Source of the DNA: Chryseobacterium suipulveris
GTDB taxonomy: Bacteria > Bacteroidota > Bacteroidia > Flavobacteriales > Weeksellaceae
Length of the DNA: 64,000 nt
Assembly: GCF_022811685.1 (NCBI RefSeq)
Contig: NZ_CP094532.1
Span: 1,079,501-1,143,500, forward strand
Direction: 5' to 3'
The notes below the pieces were generated by a model. That model was given only the letters and a program-made list of their open reading frames with translations. It did no database searches and was not told the DNA's origin. The position numbers and the translations under genes were made by a program. Below are positions 49,231 through 56,972 of this stretch, piece after piece; positions within the stretch are counted from its first letter, which is position 1; every line of letters starts with the position of its first letter.

Positions 49231-50427
49231 ATGATTTCTAAAAACTATCTGGAAACCCTTCAGAACGAACTACAAAATATCAAGAACGACGGACTTTTTA
49301 AAACCGAAAGAATCATTACTTCCCAACAGTCGGCTGAAATTGAAGCCAATGGAAAGAAGCTTCTGAACTTCTGCGCCAACAATTATCTGGGACTTTCAAA
49401 CAATCCCGAAGTGATGAAGGCATCGCAGGATATGATCGAAAGCCACGGTTACGGAATGTCGTCGGTTCGTTTTATCTGCGGAACTCAGGATATCCATAAA
49501 AAGCTTGAAGAAAAGATCTCGAAGTTTTTAGGAATGGAGGACACGATTCTTTATGCAGCATGTTTCGATGCAAACGGCGGGGTTTTCGAACCATTGTTTT
49601 CAGAAGCTGACGCCATTATTTCTGATGAGCTGAACCACGCCTCAATTATTGATGGAGTACGGCTTTGCAAAGCAGCGAGATACCGCTACAAAAACAATGA
49701 TATGGCGGATCTGGAAGAACAGTTGAAAGCAGCTTCCGAAAAAAATCACCGTTTCAAAATCATCGTTACCGACGGAGTTTTCTCGATGGACGGAATTGTT
49801 GCCAACTTGAAAGGAGTATGCGATTTGGCCGAGAAATACGATTGTTTGGTAATGGTCGATGATTCCCACGCAACGGGATTCATCGGAAAAACGGGTCGCG
49901 GAACTCACGAAGCCAACGAAGTGATGGGAAGGGTAGATATCATTACCTCGACTTTAGGGAAAGCTTTGGGCGGTGCTTTAGGTGGATTTACTTCTGGAAA
50001 AAAAGAAATCATCGATATGCTCAGACAGCGTTCGAGACCCTATTTGTTTTCGAATTCTTTAGCTCCAGGAATTGTGGGTGCGGCGATGAAAGTGCTCGAC
50101 ATGATATCTGATGATACCGCACTTCGTGACAAAGTCATGGAAAACGCGGAATATTTCAGAACCCAGATGAAATCGAAAGGTTTCGACATTCCCGACGGTG
50201 ATGCCGCGATCGTTCCTGTGATGCTTTACGACGCACCATTATCCCAAAAAATGGCAGAAAAACTGATGGACGAAGGAATTTACGTGATCGGATTTTTCTA
50301 TCCTGTAGTTCCTAAAGGAAAGGCGAGAATCCGCGTTCAGCTTTCCGCCGCTCACACCCGAGAACAGCTCGACAAAGCAATTGCAGCATTTGAAAAAGTG
50401 GGTAAGGAATTGGGAGTGATTTCGTGA
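49231..50427 (+). CDS. kbl: Glycine C-acetyltransferase (2-amino-3-ketobutyrate CoA ligase)
   Basis: The 398-residue PLP enzyme of the alpha-oxoamine synthase family splits 2-amino-3-oxobutyrate into glycine and acetyl-CoA in threonine breakdown. Motifs are [31 protein letters not shown] (typical for Kbl), [23 protein letters not shown] and the PLP lysine K244 in [14 protein letters not shown]. The RFICGTQ and GRGTHE signatures favour Kbl over serine palmitoyltransferase or BioF. No threonine dehydrogenase gene is beside it. The stop codon is followed at once by 14-bp repeats. Confidence 0.93.
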   Translation: MISKNYLETLQNELQNIKNDGLFKTERIITSQQSAEIEANGKKLLNFCANNYLGLSNNPEVMKASQDMIESHGYGMSSVRFICGTQDIHKKLEEKISKFLGMEDTILYAACFDANGGVFEPLFSEADAIISDELNHASIIDGVRLCKAARYRYKNNDMADLEEQLKAASEKNHRFKIIVTDGVFSMDGIVANLKGVCDLAEKYDCLVMVDDSHATGFIGKTGRGTHEANEVMGRVDIITSTLGKALGGALGGFTSGKKEIIDMLRQRSRPYLFSNSLAPGIVGAAMKVLDMISDDTALRDKVMENAEYFRTQMKSKGFDIPDGDAAIVPVMLYDAPLSQKMAEKLMDEGIYVIGFFYPVVPKGKARIRVQLSAAHTREQLDKAIAAFEKVGKELGVIS

Positions 50428-50525
50428 AAAGAGCCAAGTAAAAAGAGCCAAGTATAAGAAGGCAGTTTCAAACTTGAAACCTGAAACTTGGAACCTGAAA
50501 CTTAAAACGTCAAACCTCAAACTTT
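50427..50525. repeat. Tandem and degenerate repeats after kbl
   Basis: AAAAGAGCCAAGTA occurs twice in tandem (50427-50440, 50441-50454), beginning at the kbl stop. It is followed by drifting copies of AACCTGAAACTT/AAACTTGAAACC up to about 50525. The second part is the reverse complement of the TTTCAGGTTTC and TTTGAGGTTTGA words seen at 371-536. Confidence 0.7.
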
Positions 50526-50529
50526 CTTA

Positions 50530-50958
50530 ATGTTCTCCAAACAGGAAGCCCAACTTTTAAAAACTGAGTTTTGGACTGCCTTCGGAAAGAGTTTTCCGAG
50601 GAAGTGGATTTTGTATGATACCAAGATCAAGGATTTTTCTTTCAAATTTTCTGCGGACAACAAAAAAGCGGAAGTTTCCATCGACATTGAGATGAAGGAC
50701 GAAATCTACCGAAACGCGTATTACGAGAAAATCTGGTCGCTCGAAGAAATGCTGAAGGAGGAAATCGGCGACTTCCACAAAGAAGAACATTACCCGCTTG
50801 AAAACGGAAAAGTAATCTCAAGAATTTGGGTGACCAAAGAAAACGTCTCCCTCTACAACAAAAATACATGGCAGGAAATCTTCGAATTCTTTGTCGAAAA
50901 AATGGACGGCTTCGAAAGGTTTTTCTGGGAGTACGAGGATTTTATTAAAGACGTGTGA
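50530..50958 (+). CDS. DUF4268 domain protein
   Basis: The 142-residue protein starts MFSKQEAQLLKTEFWTAFGK and is rich in aromatic residues throughout (KWILYDTKIKDFSFKF, IYRNAYYEKIWSLEEML, ISRIWVTKENVSLYNKNTWQ, FERFFWEYEDFI). This pattern is that of DUF4268, which elsewhere occurs fused to PD-(D/E)xK nuclease-like domains or alone as here. No catalytic residues are apparent and function is unknown. The upstream spacer is all repeats, so the promoter is unclear. It converges on gldG. Confidence 0.82.
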   Translation: MFSKQEAQLLKTEFWTAFGKSFPRKWILYDTKIKDFSFKFSADNKKAEVSIDIEMKDEIYRNAYYEKIWSLEEMLKEEIGDFHKEEHYPLENGKVISRIWVTKENVSLYNKNTWQEIFEFFVEKMDGFERFFWEYEDFIKDV

Positions 50959-50981
50959 AAGTCAATGCTCCAAACCACCCC

Positions 50982-51020
50982 GTCTTCAACGAAGTTGAAG
51001 ACACCCCTCCAATGGAGGGG
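50982..51020. repeat. Two adjacent hairpins between convergent genes
   Basis: GTCTTCAAC-GAA-GTTGAAGAC (50982-51002) and CCCCTCC-AAT-GGAGGGG (51004-51020) are perfect stems with three-base loops. They could end transcription of gldG or the DUF4268 gene, though T-runs are weak. The CCCCTCC stem recalls the core of the CCCTTTAGGG repeats. Confidence 0.6.
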
Positions 51021-51024
51021 AATT

Positions 51025-52683
51025 TCAGCCGCCGAATCTCCGTTTTCTCAACCAAAAGAAAAGACCTCCTAAAATTCCGATAATACCCAATGGTAAAAGT
51101 AAATTGAACCATTGCCAGTTGGTTTTCTCCTCGTCGATTCTTTGTCGGTCGAGAAGTCGTGCCTCGATATTTCGGTTTCTCAATTCCATCAAGTTAGAAT
51201 CGTCGAGCAGGAAATCGAGGGCGTTTCTCAGGAACTGTTCGTTGCCGTACCGCTGTTTGGTGAGCAAATCTTCACCGAGAGGAAGCGCATTTCCTTTAAA
51301 AATTTGGTTTCGACCAATATCGCCGTCTGCAATGACGATCATTTTATTTTCTGGACTTTGAGCTTTGAAGTTGGGGAAAGAGTTTCTCTCGCTTCGCTGT
51401 GAATAAGCGGAAGTGAATTTACCCTGTAAACTTACCGCGAAGATTTTCGGAGCAGTCGGTTTGTCGAATTCACTCAATGAGTCGGTGCGAACGATTTCAG
51501 CTAACGCGACATAATTCGGAACCTGTTTGATATTGGTTCTTTCGCTGGATTCGAACAGTACGTTGGTTTTGATTCCTTTTCTGCCCAAAGTGTCGATGGA
51601 AGTTGGGAATTCGAATTTTACAGGATTGATATTTTTGGTAATGGGATTTTTGCTTTCCGCAATTCCGAGAGGGAAGTAGGGCCAAAGAAACGAGCTGTAT
51701 TGAGGGTTTCCTGCAATTTCACCAGAAACAATTCTGATGAGCGCGGATTTCTTCATATCCTTCACCAAACCTGCATTAATCCTTAAACCATAATTAAAGA
51801 AAAAGTCGCCCAAATTCGTATCCATCGGATATGCCATAATTTTTTTGGACTGGAACAGCGTGTCCATTTCGGCATTCACCGCATCGATCATCCACAAGGT
51901 TTTCCCGCCGTTCATAATATATTGGTCAAGGATCACTTTTTCGTTGTTGCTAAATGGTTTTCTGGGTTTTGCGATGACGAGCGCGTCCATTTTCTTCAAC
52001 TTCGGAAAATCAGCCGTGGTGAGCTCCGTTCCGTTTTCGGGAATGATTGGACCTGCATTGTAATTGTCGAGTGCCATTTCCATGAAACCCTGAAAATGAT
52101 CGGGACCCAGTTCGTCGTGGTTGATGAGTACACCGATGTTCTTTTTATGTTCCTCTGTAATCGATTTGATCTTGGAGGCAAAGTTATATTCCAGATTTTC
52201 GATGGATTTGCTGAGCTGTTCCGATGCGTCGATTCCACTTTGGTTGATGATTAAAGGTATGGAAGTTCCGTAAGAATTATATTTCAAAGTAGCGTAAGGA
52301 AACATCACGATTTCCGAGATTTTCCCGTCCTTCATATCGGGAAGGATCGAGGGCTGCATTCCCATCGCCGCCAAAGTGTCTTTCGACATTTTCGTCTTGA
52401 TCGGATCGATTAATTTAAAGTCGATTTTCGGGTTGACCTTCCTGAATTCTTCAAGCATAAATTTGGTCTCATTCTGCAGCTGCCTGAAACTTGCCGGGAA
52501 ATCGCCTTCAAGGTAAACATCCACTTCCAGAGGTTTTTTCACCGATTCCAGGATTTTTATGGTCGAGTTTGAAAGCGTGTATCTTTTTTCCTGCGTAAGA
52601 TCGAACCGTTTCGAAAAAATTCCGAAAATGCCCATTAACAGGATAACCGCAGTGACTATAAATAAAACTATGTTCTTCTTCAT
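51025..52683 (-). CDS. gldG: Gliding-associated ABC transporter substrate-binding subunit GldG
   Basis: The 552-residue protein has an N-terminal membrane helix (about 4-24), a large extracytoplasmic domain of the GldG/ABC-2 auxiliary type (YTLSNSTIKILESVKKPLEVDVYLEG, INHDELGPDHFQGF, ALVIAKPRKPFSNNEKVILDQYIMNGGKTLWMID), and a C-terminal helix (about 528-546) followed by RKRRFGG. Together with GldF and the ATPase GldA, encoded elsewhere, it forms a transporter needed for gliding in Flavobacterium johnsoniae. Presence here does not prove that the host glides, because non-gliding Chryseobacterium also carry it. It follows gldF by 8 bases. Confidence 0.92.
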   Translation of the reverse strand: MKKNIVLFIVTAVILLMGIFGIFSKRFDLTQEKRYTLSNSTIKILESVKKPLEVDVYLEGDFPASFRQLQNETKFMLEEFRKVNPKIDFKLIDPIKTKMSKDTLAAMGMQPSILPDMKDGKISEIVMFPYATLKYNSYGTSIPLIINQSGIDASEQLSKSIENLEYNFASKIKSITEEHKKNIGVLINHDELGPDHFQGFMEMALDNYNAGPIIPENGTELTTADFPKLKKMDALVIAKPRKPFSNNEKVILDQYIMNGGKTLWMIDAVNAEMDTLFQSKKIMAYPMDTNLGDFFFNYGLRINAGLVKDMKKSALIRIVSGEIAGNPQYSSFLWPYFPLGIAESKNPITKNINPVKFEFPTSIDTLGRKGIKTNVLFESSERTNIKQVPNYVALAEIVRTDSLSEFDKPTAPKIFAVSLQGKFTSAYSQRSERNSFPNFKAQSPENKMIVIADGDIGRNQIFKGNALPLGEDLLTKQRYGNEQFLRNALDFLLDDSNLMELRNRNIEARLLDRQRIDEEKTNWQWFNLLLPLGIIGILGGLFFWLRKRRFGG

Positions 52684-52691
52684 CTTTGAAA

Positions 52692-53420
52692 TTACTTTTT
52701 CTTTTCTACAAAAATTTTAGCCAAAAAAAGGCAGATTCCGATGACCAAAAGAAAATAGGAAACGTCTCTCGTGTCGATCAATCCACGGGTAAATCCGAGG
52801 AAATGCTGGTAGAAACCGAGGTTTGCCAAAACATAATCTGCTCCGCCCAAGAGTTTGTAGCTTGCAAGTTGCTCAATTCCGAAATAGAAGATGAAACAAA
52901 GAAAAACACCGAGCAAATACGCCATAATCTGGTTCTGGGAAAGCGAAGATGCCAAAATTCCTACCGCCGAAAAAGCCGCAGTTAAAACCATCAAGCCGAA
53001 ATAGCTGCCAAAAGTTGCACCCAAGTCGATATTTCCCTGCGGAACTCCCAAAACATAAACCGTGTAAAGATAAACCAGCGATGGAAGCAGACACAGAATC
53101 CCAATAATCCAAACGGAAAGGAACTTACCGAGAATGATTTCGGAGATTTTCAGAGGTTGCGAAAAAAGCCAGTTGAGGGTGCCGCTTTGTTGTTCCTCCG
53201 CCAAAGTTCTCATGGAAATGGCGGGAATAATGAACATCATAAGCCAGGGAACAAGCACAAAGTAACTCTGCAAACTTGCGGTGCCGATTTCAAATATGTT
53301 GGAGTCGTTTTCGAAGAAAAACAGAAACAGCGTACCGATCAAGCTGAAAGCCGCGATGATGATCCACGCACTCCAGTTCCCGAAATAGCTCCAAAGTTCT
53401 TTTTTTAGTATTGCGATCAT
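52692..53420 (-). CDS. gldF: Gliding-associated ABC transporter permease GldF
   Basis: The 242-residue ABC-2 type permease has six membrane helices (near 17-37, 53-75, 102-125, 140-160, 166-186 and 218-236). It also has the family pattern MIAILKKELWSYFGNWSAWI, VPWLMMFIIPAISMRTLAEE with the QQSGTLNWLFSQP element (the coupling region), and GLMVLTAAFSAVGILASSLSQNQ. It is the membrane partner of GldG and GldA. Its ATG begins directly after the stop of the GxxExxY gene, so the three minus-strand genes are probably co-transcribed. Confidence 0.92.
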   Translation of the reverse strand: MIAILKKELWSYFGNWSAWIIIAAFSLIGTLFLFFFENDSNIFEIGTASLQSYFVLVPWLMMFIIPAISMRTLAEEQQSGTLNWLFSQPLKISEIILGKFLSVWIIGILCLLPSLVYLYTVYVLGVPQGNIDLGATFGSYFGLMVLTAAFSAVGILASSLSQNQIMAYLLGVFLCFIFYFGIEQLASYKLLGGADYVLANLGFYQHFLGFTRGLIDTRDVSYFLLVIGICLFLAKIFVEKKK

Positions 53421-53792
53421 TTATCTAATTACTCTTTTTATTCCATTTTTTAAGACGGATTCATTGAAATTAAAAATCAGTCCCAGCTTAAAGTTTCCAA
53501 ATTTTAAATATGTAAGGGTTTGCGCGATATGGTTTTCTTTAATGTCTTCGACAGTTTTTAGTTCAATTACCACTTTTTCTTCAACGATGATATCAATCCT
53601 ATATCCTTTGTCGATAATCTTACCTTTGTAAACAATCGGCAATACTACTTCTCGTCTTGCGCTTATTCCATTGAGGTCCAATTCGTAAAGCAGACATTCT
53701 TGATAAGCCGATTTCAGTAAACCTGGTCCTAAATTTCGGTGCACTTCAATAGCGCATCCAATAATAATGTTTGATAATTCGTTTTCGGTCAT
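53421..53792 (-). CDS. GxxExxY-family protein
   Basis: The 123-residue protein has the family start ELSNIIIGCAIEVHRNLGPG, the block LLKSAYQECLLYEL, and a PD-(D/E)xK-like core, GYRIDIIVEEKVVIELKTVE, where D and E-x-K residues line up with restriction-like nucleases. In the naming motif the glutamate is lysine here (GLLKSAY). GxxExxY proteins occur in many copies in environmental genomes, including inside rRNA operons, and their role is unknown. It abuts gldF with no gap, which looks like an insertion into or in front of the gld operon. Confidence 0.88.
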   Translation of the reverse strand: MTENELSNIIIGCAIEVHRNLGPGLLKSAYQECLLYELDLNGISARREVVLPIVYKGKIIDKGYRIDIIVEEKVVIELKTVEDIKENHIAQTLTYLKFGNFKLGLIFNFNESVLKNGIKRVIR

Positions 53793-53802
53793 GGTTTTTT
53801 TT

Positions 53803-53960
53803 GATCACAAAGTTCCCGAAGGATTTTCACAAAATTCTCAAAGTTTTTCGGCCTCAAAGGCGCGTCGCTTGTTTAAGGGCAACGTTTTGATCAAACCTTT
53901 TAAAGCGAAGTGTCCTCAAAAACAAAATCTTTGTAACTCCGTGGATCTTTCGAATTCTTT
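53803..53960. repeat. Degenerate CACAAAG / CTTTGTG words
   Basis: The spacer before hemJ's stop contains CACAAAGTTCCC, CACAAAATTCTCAAAG, CTTTGTAACTCCGTGG and CTTTGTGTTATG. Related words are found at 49075-49115. No gene is present. Confidence 0.4.
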
Positions 53961-53963
53961 GTG

Positions 53964-54512
53964 TTATGAGCTTCTATTCTTATTCACCAGCTTCACCGTC
54001 ATCATAATTAGAATTACCAAAACGACAAATCCCGTGATTAATTGCCACCAATACTCGATCACCATCGATTTCAGAATGACCGTGAAAACGACGAGGAAGA
54101 GGATGAAGGTTGCGATTTCGTTCTGCTGCCGCAGTTTGATGTTTCTGATCGGCAATATGCCACCTTCCAGTTTTTTGAGCTGCAGGACTTTCTTCCAGCA
54201 CCAGTAGTGGTAAAAAGCCAGTGCGACAAGAAACGTGAGTTTCAGGTAAAACCAGGGCATTTTCATCAATCCGAAATTTAGAAAGATCATCACCAAACCG
54301 CTCAAAAGCATTATAACTCCTGCAGGAATAATGATGATGTTCCAAAGTCTTCGCGACATAAACACGTATTGCTCACGAAGAATTTTCGCCTTGTTTTCGT
54401 CAAAATTATCAGTATCTTTATAGTACACAAAAAGCCGCACGAGATAGAAGATTCCCGCGAAATAACTGACCATAAAAATAATGTGGATTGCTTTGGTGAT
54501 GGTGTAAAGCAT
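53964..54512 (-). CDS. hemJ: Protoporphyrinogen IX oxidase HemJ (CopD-like)
   Basis: The 182-residue membrane protein has four main helices and a C-terminal one. The N-terminal KAIHIIFMVSYFAGIFYLVRLFVY contains the conserved histidine and the arginine/tyrosine pattern of HemJ, followed by SRRLWNIIIIPAGVIMLLSG and WFYLKLTFLVALAFYHYW with a second histidine. HemJ oxidises protoporphyrinogen IX to protoporphyrin IX in heme synthesis and passes electrons to quinone. Length fits. It has its own -7 box. No other heme gene is nearby. Confidence 0.85.
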   Translation of the reverse strand: MLYTITKAIHIIFMVSYFAGIFYLVRLFVYYKDTDNFDENKAKILREQYVFMSRRLWNIIIIPAGVIMLLSGLVMIFLNFGLMKMPWFYLKLTFLVALAFYHYWCWKKVLQLKKLEGGILPIRNIKLRQQNEIATFILFLVVFTVILKSMVIEYWWQLITGFVVLVILIMMTVKLVNKNRSS

Positions 54513-54528
54513 CTGAATAATTTAGGTG

Positions 54529-54536
54529 CAAAGATA
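54529..54536 (-). promoter_or_regulatory. -7 element of hemJ
   Basis: TATCTTTG on the minus strand matches the consensus and ends 16 bases before the ATG at 54512. No TTG at a suitable distance. Confidence 0.5.
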
Positions 54537-54675
54537 ATTAAAGATTTTTAGGATATGGGAAAAGGCGTTACTATAAAATTCTTTTAATTATGTTAAAATG
54601 TTTAAGTTTGGACATTATCTCGTTTTTTTTTAGTTTTTTTGTCAATCGAAAAATTTTATTAAATATTTAAGTATT

Positions 54676-56829
54676 ATGAAGAGAATTTTCCAATTGTGTT
54701 TCACTTTGGCAATTTTTTCTGCAGGGTTTTCGCAGAATTTAAAGCCGGTGGCGCAAAAAGTAAAAAATTCGCAAACAGCAAAGAAAACGTTTGTAAAGTA
54801 TGACCTTTTTACTGCAGACCGTTCCAGCCAAAAGCAGGCGATGTACAAAGCTGCGGCTGAAGATATTACGGTGATGCAGCTGAACAAATCCGAGGTGCAG
54901 AGAATCAACACCGAAAGACCGGAAGCTCTTGAAATGAGTTTCCCGTTTGAAGGGCAAAATCTTACCTTGGAATTGGTGAGAAATAATTTCCTTACCAATG
55001 ATTTTAGTGTGACTACCGACAAAGGAGCGGCTAACTATACCCCGGGAGTTTATTATTATGGAATCGTAAAAGGAGACTACGAATCGCTTGTTGCAATTAG
55101 TTTCTTCAAAGACCAAGTAATGGGAGTTACTTCCATCAAAGACGTGGGGAACGTAGTTTTAGGAAAAGCAAATAATTCTGATGACTATGTTTCTTACAAC
55201 GATTTTAAACTGAAGGGAACCAATCCATTTGCATGTGGTGCAGACGATCTTCCAGAAAACAAAACCGCGGCTCCATCTTTTGATCCGGAAACCATGACTG
55301 CCGCCATGACCACCAACTGTGTGAGAGTATATTATGAAGTGGGTTACGGTCCCTATACGCAGAACGGATCTAACGTTACTACTACAACCAACTGGGTAAC
55401 CGCAATGCATAATAATATTTCGACACTATATGCGAATGACGGAATGACAATGTCACTTAGCAATGTAATGGTTTGGACTACAACAGACCCTTATACAGGA
55501 CAACCTAATCAGATTCTTGCGCAGTTCCGTTCAACAAGGCCTACTTTCAACGGTGATATCGGTCAGTTGGTAAGAAATCCTGCAACTACAAGTATCGCCT
55601 ATCTTGATACACTTTGTACAGGTTCTAACCACTCTTATTCAGGGGTAAATCAATTTTATTCAAACGTACCGACTTATTCCTGGAACATTATGGCGATGGC
55701 TCATGAAATGGGGCACAACTTAGGATCGCCTCACACTCATGCCTGTAGATGGAACGGTAACAATACTGCGATCGATGGTTGTGGACCCGCTGCAGGTGCC
55801 GATGAAGGATGTACCGCGCCTTTACCAGCAAAAGGTGGAACAATCATGAGCTACTGTCACTTGGTTTCATCGGTTGGTGTGAATTTCTTGAATGGCTTTG
55901 GTCCACAACCGGGAGCTTTAATCAGAAGCAGAATCAATTCAAGTGCATGTTTGGGTACCGACTGTGTTAATCCATGTGCGGTTACTGCCACTGGACTTAC
56001 TGTAAACTCGGTTACAACAAATTCTGCAACTGCAACCATTTCAGACGCAACCGGTACAAGCTGGAGATACGTATTGTCAAAAACCGATGGAACTGTAATT
56101 ACATCTGCAGTTACTACCAACAAAGTTTTGAATTTGACCAACCTAACGCCTGGTTCCTTCTACTTCCTGTCTATTGGTCCTGAATGTACAGGTCCGGAAG
56201 CTTACCAGTTCAGACAGCTGATCTTCACAGATGCAGATTGGTGCTCAGGAACTTTATTTACCGATTCTGGTGGTGAAACTGGAAACTATACTGACGGTGA
56301 AAACTGGGTTAAGACTTTCTACCCAAACAATCCAACGGATAAACTTAAACTTACTTTTACAGAGTTTAATACTGAGCCGGCAAGCGATTACATGATTGTT
56401 TATAACGGGCCAAGTGTTGCATCACCAAGGTTCCCGGGTCCTGCTACACAAAGTGGTACTACAATTCCAGGTCCTTACCAGTCAACTCACGCTACAGGTG
56501 CGATTACCGTAAGATTTATCTCTAACGGATCGGGTAATCAAACCGGTTGGAAAGGAAATTTTGAGTGTATTACTTTGGGAACAAAAGAGTCTTCGGCGAT
56601 GAATGATGTAAATATCTATCCGAATACAACTAAAGGAACGTTTACCATTAGCTCCAAAGACAAGATTCTTTCTTACCAGGTATTTGATTCTTCAGGTAAA
56701 TCTGTCTCGGTTTCAAACCAGTTGAGTTCTTCCAAAGAAATCCTCGACTTATCGAAACTTCCTGCAGGAACTTACCTTGTTCAGGTAAAAACAGCTAATG
56801 CAACTGTTAGCAAGAAAGTGATTAAATAA
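54676..56829 (+). CDS. Secreted reprolysin-like zinc metalloprotease with T9SS tail, copy 1
   Basis: The 717-residue protein has a signal peptide (1-19) and a prodomain-like region (20-200, ending near NPFACGADDLPENK, where the cysteine could act as a switch). The metzincin domain has H343-E-x2-H347-x2-G-x2-H353 (AHEMGHNLGSPHTH) and a Met-turn, TIMSYCHL. Then come a fibronectin III-like domain (about 430-515), a CUB-like beta sandwich (about 520-630, LKLTFTEFNTEPASDYMIVY), and a T9SS type A domain (about 640-717, VNIYPNTTKGTFTIS...GTYLVQVKT). It should be secreted to degrade protein. The next gene is a close paralog. Confidence 0.92.
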   Translation: MKRIFQLCFTLAIFSAGFSQNLKPVAQKVKNSQTAKKTFVKYDLFTADRSSQKQAMYKAAAEDITVMQLNKSEVQRINTERPEALEMSFPFEGQNLTLELVRNNFLTNDFSVTTDKGAANYTPGVYYYGIVKGDYESLVAISFFKDQVMGVTSIKDVGNVVLGKANNSDDYVSYNDFKLKGTNPFACGADDLPENKTAAPSFDPETMTAAMTTNCVRVYYEVGYGPYTQNGSNVTTTTNWVTAMHNNISTLYANDGMTMSLSNVMVWTTTDPYTGQPNQILAQFRSTRPTFNGDIGQLVRNPATTSIAYLDTLCTGSNHSYSGVNQFYSNVPTYSWNIMAMAHEMGHNLGSPHTHACRWNGNNTAIDGCGPAAGADEGCTAPLPAKGGTIMSYCHLVSSVGVNFLNGFGPQPGALIRSRINSSACLGTDCVNPCAVTATGLTVNSVTTNSATATISDATGTSWRYVLSKTDGTVITSAVTTNKVLNLTNLTPGSFYFLSIGPECTGPEAYQFRQLIFTDADWCSGTLFTDSGGETGNYTDGENWVKTFYPNNPTDKLKLTFTEFNTEPASDYMIVYNGPSVASPRFPGPATQSGTTIPGPYQSTHATGAITVRFISNGSGNQTGWKGNFECITLGTKESSAMNDVNIYPNTTKGTFTISSKDKILSYQVFDSSGKSVSVSNQLSSSKEILDLSKLPAGTYLVQVKTANATVSKKVIK

Positions 56830-56848
56830 TCATAGAGATTAATTTCAG

Positions 56849-56878
56849 GCCGGTTCTATTTCAGAACCGGCTTTTTTA
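56849..56878 (+). terminator. Terminator of metalloprotease copy 1
   Basis: GCCGGTTCT and AGAACCGGC pair perfectly around ATTTC, followed by TTTTTT, 19 bases after the stop. Confidence 0.88.
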
Positions 56879-56972
56879 TTTTGAACAGGTTTGGCGATAT
56901 TGTTAAAATGTTGAATTAGCAGTAGATTCTCATTTATTTTTACTTTTTTTGTAGGTGCTAAATCTATTCATC

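Noticed and set aside
56955..56972. GTG start for metalloprotease copy 2
   Set aside because: The ATG at 56973 gives a clean signal peptide and the same residue number for the zinc site as copy 1.
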